Assembly: GCA_016839995.1 (NCBI GenBank)
Contig: JAEOTD010000066.1
Coordinates: forward strand, 1-9,833
Reading direction: 5' to 3'
Source of the DNA: Candidatus Hermodarchaeota archaeon
GTDB taxonomy: Archaea; Asgardarchaeota; Hermodarchaeia; Hermodarchaeales; Hermodarchaeaceae
DNA: 9,833 bases
The position numbers were made by a program, and so were the translations under genes. The notes under the pieces were generated by a model. That model had not been told where the DNA came from. It was given only the letters and a program-made list of their open reading frames with translations, and did no database searches. Numbering within the stretch: the stretch's first letter is position 1; each line of letters starts with the position of its first letter. Shown here in pieces: positions 6,359-9,833 of this stretch.

Positions 6359-7879
6359 CTATTCTACTGAAGTTTCTTCGTTTGGCTTTCCATAATCTTC
6401 GAAAATGAGGTCAGTGGAAATCTTTCCACTAAGGAATGCACTGGGCACTCCACCCCCGGGGTGAGTTCCAGCTCCAACAATGTACAGCCCCTTGATATCT
6501 CGAGATCGATTATGAGGTCTGAAGTATCCCGATTGCATCAGTAAAGGTTGTAACTGAAACGCATTGCCCTTATAGGCATTGAATTCCGTTTCGAAGTCAA
6601 GGGGAGTAAAAACTTCACAGACTTCGAGATTATCCAGGAGTCCTGGAAGATATTTGTCATTGAGAAATTGAAGCACTTTATCTCGGAAGGGCTCCTTCAT
6701 TTGTTCCCAGTCAATCCCCGAATCCTGGTGTGTCACTGGAACACAAGCATAGAAGGTTTCACATCCTTTGGGTGCTAGCTCAGGATCAGTTCGTGTTGGG
6801 ACGTGTAGATAGATTGCAAAATCGTCGGGTAGGATATGGCGTTCAAAAATGTCTTTGACGAGTTCTTTGTACCGGGCACTGAAGATGATATTATGGTGAG
6901 GTATCTTGGGATAAGTTTTCTTCGTTCCAAAATAGATCATGAATAGGCTCATACTGTACTTGGCTTTCTTATATCGGCGATCACTGTTCTTCTTTCGATA
7001 TTTTGAGTCGATGAGACTCATGTATGTCATTGCGACATCGGCGTTGCTGACTACTATTTCAGTGGGGTAGTATTCGCCATCTTTTGTTCGGACCCCTGTG
7101 ACTTTGCGTTCTTTGTCATCAACTTCGATCTTGGTAACTTCGGAATTGAGCTTGATAGTGCCGCCGAGTTCTTTAAATAAGCGTTCTAAGGCTTCAACGA
7201 GTCGGTGTGTGCCCCCTCGGACCCAGAGCATTCCGTATTCACTTTCAAGATAGGCGATTAAAGAATAGACGCTGGTTGTTGTGAAGGGATTTCCCCCGAT
7301 GAATAGGGGGAGGAAGGAAAATGCCATTCGAAGATGGTTGTTTTTCATGTTACTCGCTACAAGACCATAAACACTCTTGTAGGATTTCAAACGAATCCCA
7401 GGAGGAATGACTTTCGCCATGCTCCAAAGGCTTTCAAAGGGGGTGGTAGCAAATTGCTCGAACCCCAATTCGTAGATGGGTTTGAGTATCTTATGCCATT
7501 TATAGAAGCCCTTAACATCATCCGGGCTAATCTGTTTGATTTGTTCAACAATTTCTTCTGTACTTCCAATGTCGAAGTGTGTCCCATCTTCATAATGAAG
7601 GCGGTAATGGGGGTGAATCGGAACCAATTCGATATATTCGGCTGGGTCCCGTCCTACGTCACGAAAGACATCTTCAACAACAAAAGGTGGAGTAACAATC
7701 GTGGGACCGGTGTCGATGCGATAACCTTTTCGCTGAAAAACTCCAGCACGTCCACCTAGCTGATGACGCTTTTCTAATAATGTAACTTGATAGCCTGCGG
7801 CTTGCATTCGGACAGCGGCAGAGAGTCCGCCGAATCCGCTTCCAATTACAATGGCTTTTGAGGATAATGGTTGGGTCAA
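6359..7879 (-). CDS. crtI: CrtI-type phytoene desaturase
   Basis: This FAD-dependent carotenoid desaturase has 506 residues, the normal size for CrtI. It should introduce double bonds into phytoene, giving neurosporene or lycopene. The N-terminal dinucleotide-binding motif is GSGFGG (13-18) with E36, followed by LGGRAGVF and DTGPTIVTPP (56-65). The C-terminal flavin-binding signature LYIVGAGTHPGGGVPSAF (465-482) is intact, as is the middle region WVRGGTHRLVEALERLF. CrtI enzymes are membrane-associated and hand electrons to oxygen or quinone. The start is a TTG; an in-frame TAA lies seven codons upstream, and AGGTGA is correctly spaced before the TTG. The gene lies 38 bases after crtB and 13 bases before fixC. 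How many desaturation steps it performs cannot be read from sequence. Confidence 0.95.
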   Translation of the reverse strand: MTQPLSSKAIVIGSGFGGLSAAVRMQAAGYQVTLLEKRHQLGGRAGVFQRKGYRIDTGPTIVTPPFVVEDVFRDVGRDPAEYIELVPIHPHYRLHYEDGTHFDIGSTEEIVEQIKQISPDDVKGFYKWHKILKPIYELGFEQFATTPFESLWSMAKVIPPGIRLKSYKSVYGLVASNMKNNHLRMAFSFLPLFIGGNPFTTTSVYSLIAYLESEYGMLWVRGGTHRLVEALERLFKELGGTIKLNSEVTKIEVDDKERKVTGVRTKDGEYYPTEIVVSNADVAMTYMSLIDSKYRKKNSDRRYKKAKYSMSLFMIYFGTKKTYPKIPHHNIIFSARYKELVKDIFERHILPDDFAIYLHVPTRTDPELAPKGCETFYACVPVTHQDSGIDWEQMKEPFRDKVLQFLNDKYLPGLLDNLEVCEVFTPLDFETEFNAYKGNAFQLQPLLMQSGYFRPHNRSRDIKGLYIVGAGTHPGGGVPSAFLSGKISTDLIFEDYGKPNEETSVE

Positions 7880-7886
7880 AAAAAGT

Positions 7887-7892
7887 TCACCT
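7887..7892 (-). promoter_or_regulatory. Ribosome binding site AGGTGA fixing the TTG start of crtI
   Basis: On the minus strand AGGTGA lies seven bases before TTG 7879. The open frame cannot extend past the TAA at 7900-7898 and holds no ATG or GTG in between, so TTG is the only start that includes the whole FAD-binding fold. Confidence 0.65.
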
Positions 7893-7917
7893 GCAATTTA
7901 TTATGTCTCGAACCCAG

Positions 7918-8874
7918 CTAGGGGTTCATCACAAATTCCTTAATGTCGCGCATATATTCCCGTCGGCATTGGAAGGCAATCCAGAATTTCTTCCATTTAG
8001 GCACATAAGCACGTTTCTTGAAAACTTGATAATCCATCTTTTCAATTGCATTCAAGATATTGCCATAAACTCGAGCGGCTACCTTGACAGTGAAAGCAGC
8101 TGCTGGTGGAAGATCCTGCATCCCGATATCGGCGCTGGCGTAGTTAGCTCTTGCAAGAAATATCTCATGCTTGATTAGTTGCCTGAAATTCGGGGTAATC
8201 TTACCTGCTTCGAAATCTTCTCGGCGAATTCGGAATTTTTTACGAGTTTCCAAGGGGATATAGATTCGGCCTTTTTCAAAGTCTGGAGCGATGTCTCTGA
8301 GGATATTAGTTTGCTGCATTGCGATTCCGAGATCTGCTGCCCGTTGTAGGGTGTCCGGGTGTATGGCCCGCCAAATATGGCACATTGATAGTCCAACAGT
8401 GGAAGCAACACGGAAGCAGTAAAGGTTTAGCTCCTCCTGGGTTTGGATTTCATGACTGTGCACGTCCATTCGGACGCCTTCCAGTAACTCATAGAGATAT
8501 TGTACTGGAATCCGGTATTTCTGAAGGGTGTCACCGAAGGCATGGAAGACGGGGTGATCAAAGGTTTCCCCATTACTCAATCGGGTGACAATTTCGCCAA
8601 GAACACGGATTTCAGTGTCGATTTCGTTTGGGGCTAGGTCAATTTCATCGACAAAGTCGTCGGCGAGACGACAAAATGCATAGAGAGCTGAGATGCTGCG
8701 GCGTTGTTCGGGTTCAAGGTACCGTGAAGCGAAGTGGAAGGATTTCGCATATTTACCAAAGAGACCCATGCAGTAATCGTATGCTCGATTCAGTTCGCCT
8801 TTTGTCAGGTTGTCTTGGGCATGGATTTGTGTCGGTACAAGATCTATGTGGTGTGTATCTCCCCTTAACATCAT
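7918..8874 (-). CDS. crtB: Phytoene synthase (squalene/phytoene synthase family)
   Basis: This soluble or membrane-associated all-helical prenyltransferase has 318 residues, the usual CrtB size. It should join two geranylgeranyl diphosphates to 15-cis-phytoene, the first committed step to C40 carotenoids. The two aspartate-rich metal/diphosphate motifs are present: ADDFVDE (71-77, with D72 and D76) and QTNILRDIAPD (188-198, with D194 and D198). YAKSFHFASRYL (42-53), VASTVGLS (156-163) and KGRIYIPLE (201-209) are further family signatures. NxxRD and GRxYIP fit phytoene synthase better than squalene synthase, and the adjacent crtI settles it. GGAAGG (8885-8880 on the minus strand) precedes two consecutive ATG codons by five and eight bases, so either could be used. 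It is the first gene of the crtB-crtI-fixC-fixX operon and is divergent from a second crtI-like gene. Confidence 0.95.
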   Translation of the reverse strand: MMLRGDTHHIDLVPTQIHAQDNLTKGELNRAYDYCMGLFGKYAKSFHFASRYLEPEQRRSISALYAFCRLADDFVDEIDLAPNEIDTEIRVLGEIVTRLSNGETFDHPVFHAFGDTLQKYRIPVQYLYELLEGVRMDVHSHEIQTQEELNLYCFRVASTVGLSMCHIWRAIHPDTLQRAADLGIAMQQTNILRDIAPDFEKGRIYIPLETRKKFRIRREDFEAGKITPNFRQLIKHEIFLARANYASADIGMQDLPPAAAFTVKVAARVYGNILNAIEKMDYQVFKKRAYVPKWKKFWIAFQCRREYMRDIKEFVMNP

Positions 8875-8895
8875 GATTACCTTCCAATAGGTTTC

Positions 8896-8908
8896 TTAAC
8901 AGGGTTAA
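8896..8908. promoter_or_regulatory. Perfect inverted repeat TTAAC-AGG-GTTAA in the crtB leader
   Basis: Five-base arms TTAAC and GTTAA flank AGG. The repeat lies 21 bases before the crtB ATG and just downstream of the transcription start predicted from the TATA element at 8934-8941, a place where archaeal repressors commonly bind. A related TTAAC pair (GTTTAAC then TTAAC) lies at 8994-9005. Function is inferred from position only. Confidence 0.35.
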
Positions 8909-8933
8909 TTTCTCTTCGGGGTTGATGAGTGTG

Positions 8934-8941
8934 CTTATAAA
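8934..8941 (-). promoter_or_regulatory. Putative TATA box of the crtB operon
   Basis: On the minus strand the sequence reads TTTATAAG, close to the archaeal TATA consensus. Its centre lies about 64 bases from the crtB start, predicting a transcription start near 8911 and a leader of about 37 bases. The site could also work in the plus direction as CTTATAAA, but that would give the second crtI-like gene a leader of over 100 bases. Confidence 0.45.
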
Positions 8942-9009
8942 CGGTTCGTTCTTTCTATCGCTAGCCCTTAATACTTATAGTGATTAATTGACTGTTTAAC
9001 TTAACGCCA

Positions 9010-9033
9010 CATTAATACATAATCATTAAATAC
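9010..9033 (+). promoter_or_regulatory. Repeat-rich promoter region of the second crtI-like gene
   Basis: CATTAATAC (9010-9018) and CATTAAATAC (9024-9033) form a near-direct repeat with a 14-base period, and TTAAT-N8-ATTAA (9012-9029) forms a dyad. The TTAAATA at 9026-9032 is a reasonable TATA box; it predicts transcription from about 9056, just before the ribosome site at 9060-9066. ATTAATACATAAT here matches the dyad before the B12-protein gene. A further TTAATAC is at 8968-8974. Confidence 0.4.
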
Positions 9034-9073
9034 TGCCTGAAGCGAAGCCGCATCAAACAGAGGGTGTTAAGCC

Positions 9074-9833
9074 ATGAAGACTAAAAATCTTATTATCATA
9101 GGTGCTGGTGTCGGTGGATTATCAGCTGCTGCACTCTTGGCGAAGGAAGGATACGATGTCACCGTAATTGAGCGGAATCCAGAAGCGGGAGGACGCGCAC
9201 GTGTGTGGGAGACCGAAGGGTTTGTCTTTGACATGGGACCCTCGTGGTATCTGATGCCAGAAATTTTTGAGAACTTTTTTAACGAATTTGGGAAATCCGT
9301 TGCAGACTATTATGATTTGATGCGATTGGATCCCAATTACCGGATTTTCTTCGGGGCTGATGATATTGTTGAGATCACAGCCGATCTGGAACCAAACCTG
9401 ACTACGTTCGAAGGATTCGAAGAGGGAGGTGCGGCGAAACTTCAGGAGTATCTGGATAAGTCGAAAGAAACCTATGAGTACATGATGCAAGGAATCATGT
9501 ACAAAGACCTTGATAGTTTTTGGTCCATGTTTAGCCCATCACTCATGCGGGCTGGTAGTAAATTACACATACTCAGTAACATCGATAAGTATGTACGAAA
9601 ATTCTTCAAAAGTGATCGGGCACGCAAAATCTTGGAATATCCGATTGTGTTTCTCGGTGGCAATCCCAAAAACACGCCCGCACTCTACTCCATCATTTCC
9701 CACATTGATTATAATCTCGGTGTATGGTATCCAAAGGGTGGAATTGGCAAAATCCCAGAAGGTCTTATGAAATTAGCAAAGGAACAAGGTGCGGATATTC
9801 AATTCGGTGTTGAAGCCACACATATCGATGTGA
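9074..9833 (+). CDS. Second CrtI-family FAD carotenoid desaturase/oxidoreductase, 3' end outside window
   Basis: The first 253 codons of a CrtI-like gene run to the window edge in an unbroken frame. The FAD-binding motif is GAGVGG (10-15) with E34; then come AGGRARV and DMGPSWYLMP (53-62), as in carotenoid desaturases. Further along, YPIVFLGGNPKNTPALYSII (194-213) and YPKGGIGKIPEGL match the middle region of the family, and ALYSII corresponds to SVYSLI in the first CrtI. It differs from that protein over most of its length, so it is a distinct paralogue and not a recent copy. Candidate roles are further desaturation of the carotenoid backbone (CrtD-like) or another step of the same pathway; the missing C-terminus would help decide. 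GAGGGTG at 9060-9066, seven bases before ATG, is a good ribosome site. It is divergent from crtB across a 199-base regulatory region. Confidence 0.9.
   Translation, partial: MKTKNLIIIGAGVGGLSAAALLAKEGYDVTVIERNPEAGGRARVWETEGFVFDMGPSWYLMPEIFENFFNEFGKSVADYYDLMRLDPNYRIFFGADDIVEITADLEPNLTTFEGFEEGGAAKLQEYLDKSKETYEYMMQGIMYKDLDSFWSMFSPSLMRAGSKLHILSNIDKYVRKFFKSDRARKILEYPIVFLGGNPKNTPALYSIISHIDYNLGVWYPKGGIGKIPEGLMKLAKEQGADIQFGVEATHIDV

Noticed and set aside
7334..7759. 141-codon plus-strand open frame
   Set aside because: It lies wholly antisense to crtI, whose FAD motifs and length are convincing; its translation shows no recognisable family pattern.
1..9833. CRISPR arrays, insertion sequences, transposases, tRNA or rRNA genes
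   Set aside because: No regularly spaced repeats, terminal inverted repeats with a transposase gene, or RNA gene folds were found by eye.

Overview
This window most likely comes from an archaeon, and an Asgard archaeon (Heimdallarchaeia or relatives) is my best guess. The main clue is a microbial rhodopsin whose retinal-pocket residues match the schizorhodopsins, a family first described from Asgard archaea. Supporting clues are a FixC/FixX pair, archaeal-looking TATA elements, Shine-Dalgarno sites of the GAGGTGA type and repeated use of TTG starts. The taxonomic call is inference; no rRNA or universal marker is complete here.

Layout. At the left edge, 69 bases of a minus-strand gene run off the window. 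Two plus-strand genes follow: a redoxin-fold protein with no CxxC (200-658) and the schizorhodopsin-like protein (763-1401). A 268-base gap with a possible gene remnant separates them from a minus-strand class I photolyase (1670-3079). Divergent from it is a small PPOX-type flavin-binding protein (3155-3631), then a cobalamin-binding protein with the CarH photoreceptor fingerprint but no MerR domain (3732-4787). Meeting it tail to tail is a tightly packed minus-strand operon, reading crtB (phytoene synthase), crtI (phytoene desaturase), fixC, fixX (8874 down to 4784). Divergent from crtB, a second CrtI-family gene starts at 9074 and leaves the window.

How it fits together. Nearly every gene with a recognisable role makes or uses a light-linked pigment or cofactor: a retinal protein, a flavin photolyase, a putative B12 photoreceptor and carotenoid biosynthesis. 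The crt genes would give lycopene-type C40 carotenoids; a lycopene cyclase and a carotene dioxygenase, both needed to make retinal, are not in the window. FixC/FixX without FixA/FixB inside the carotenoid operon suggests a dedicated redox partner for isoprenoid chemistry.

The most unusual points are: (1) the rhodopsin has Ser where schizorhodopsins carry the transport glutamate; (2) the CarH-like module is coupled to an unassigned helical N-terminal domain instead of a DNA-binding domain; (3) a similar AT-rich motif lies upstream of the B12-protein gene and the second crtI-like gene.
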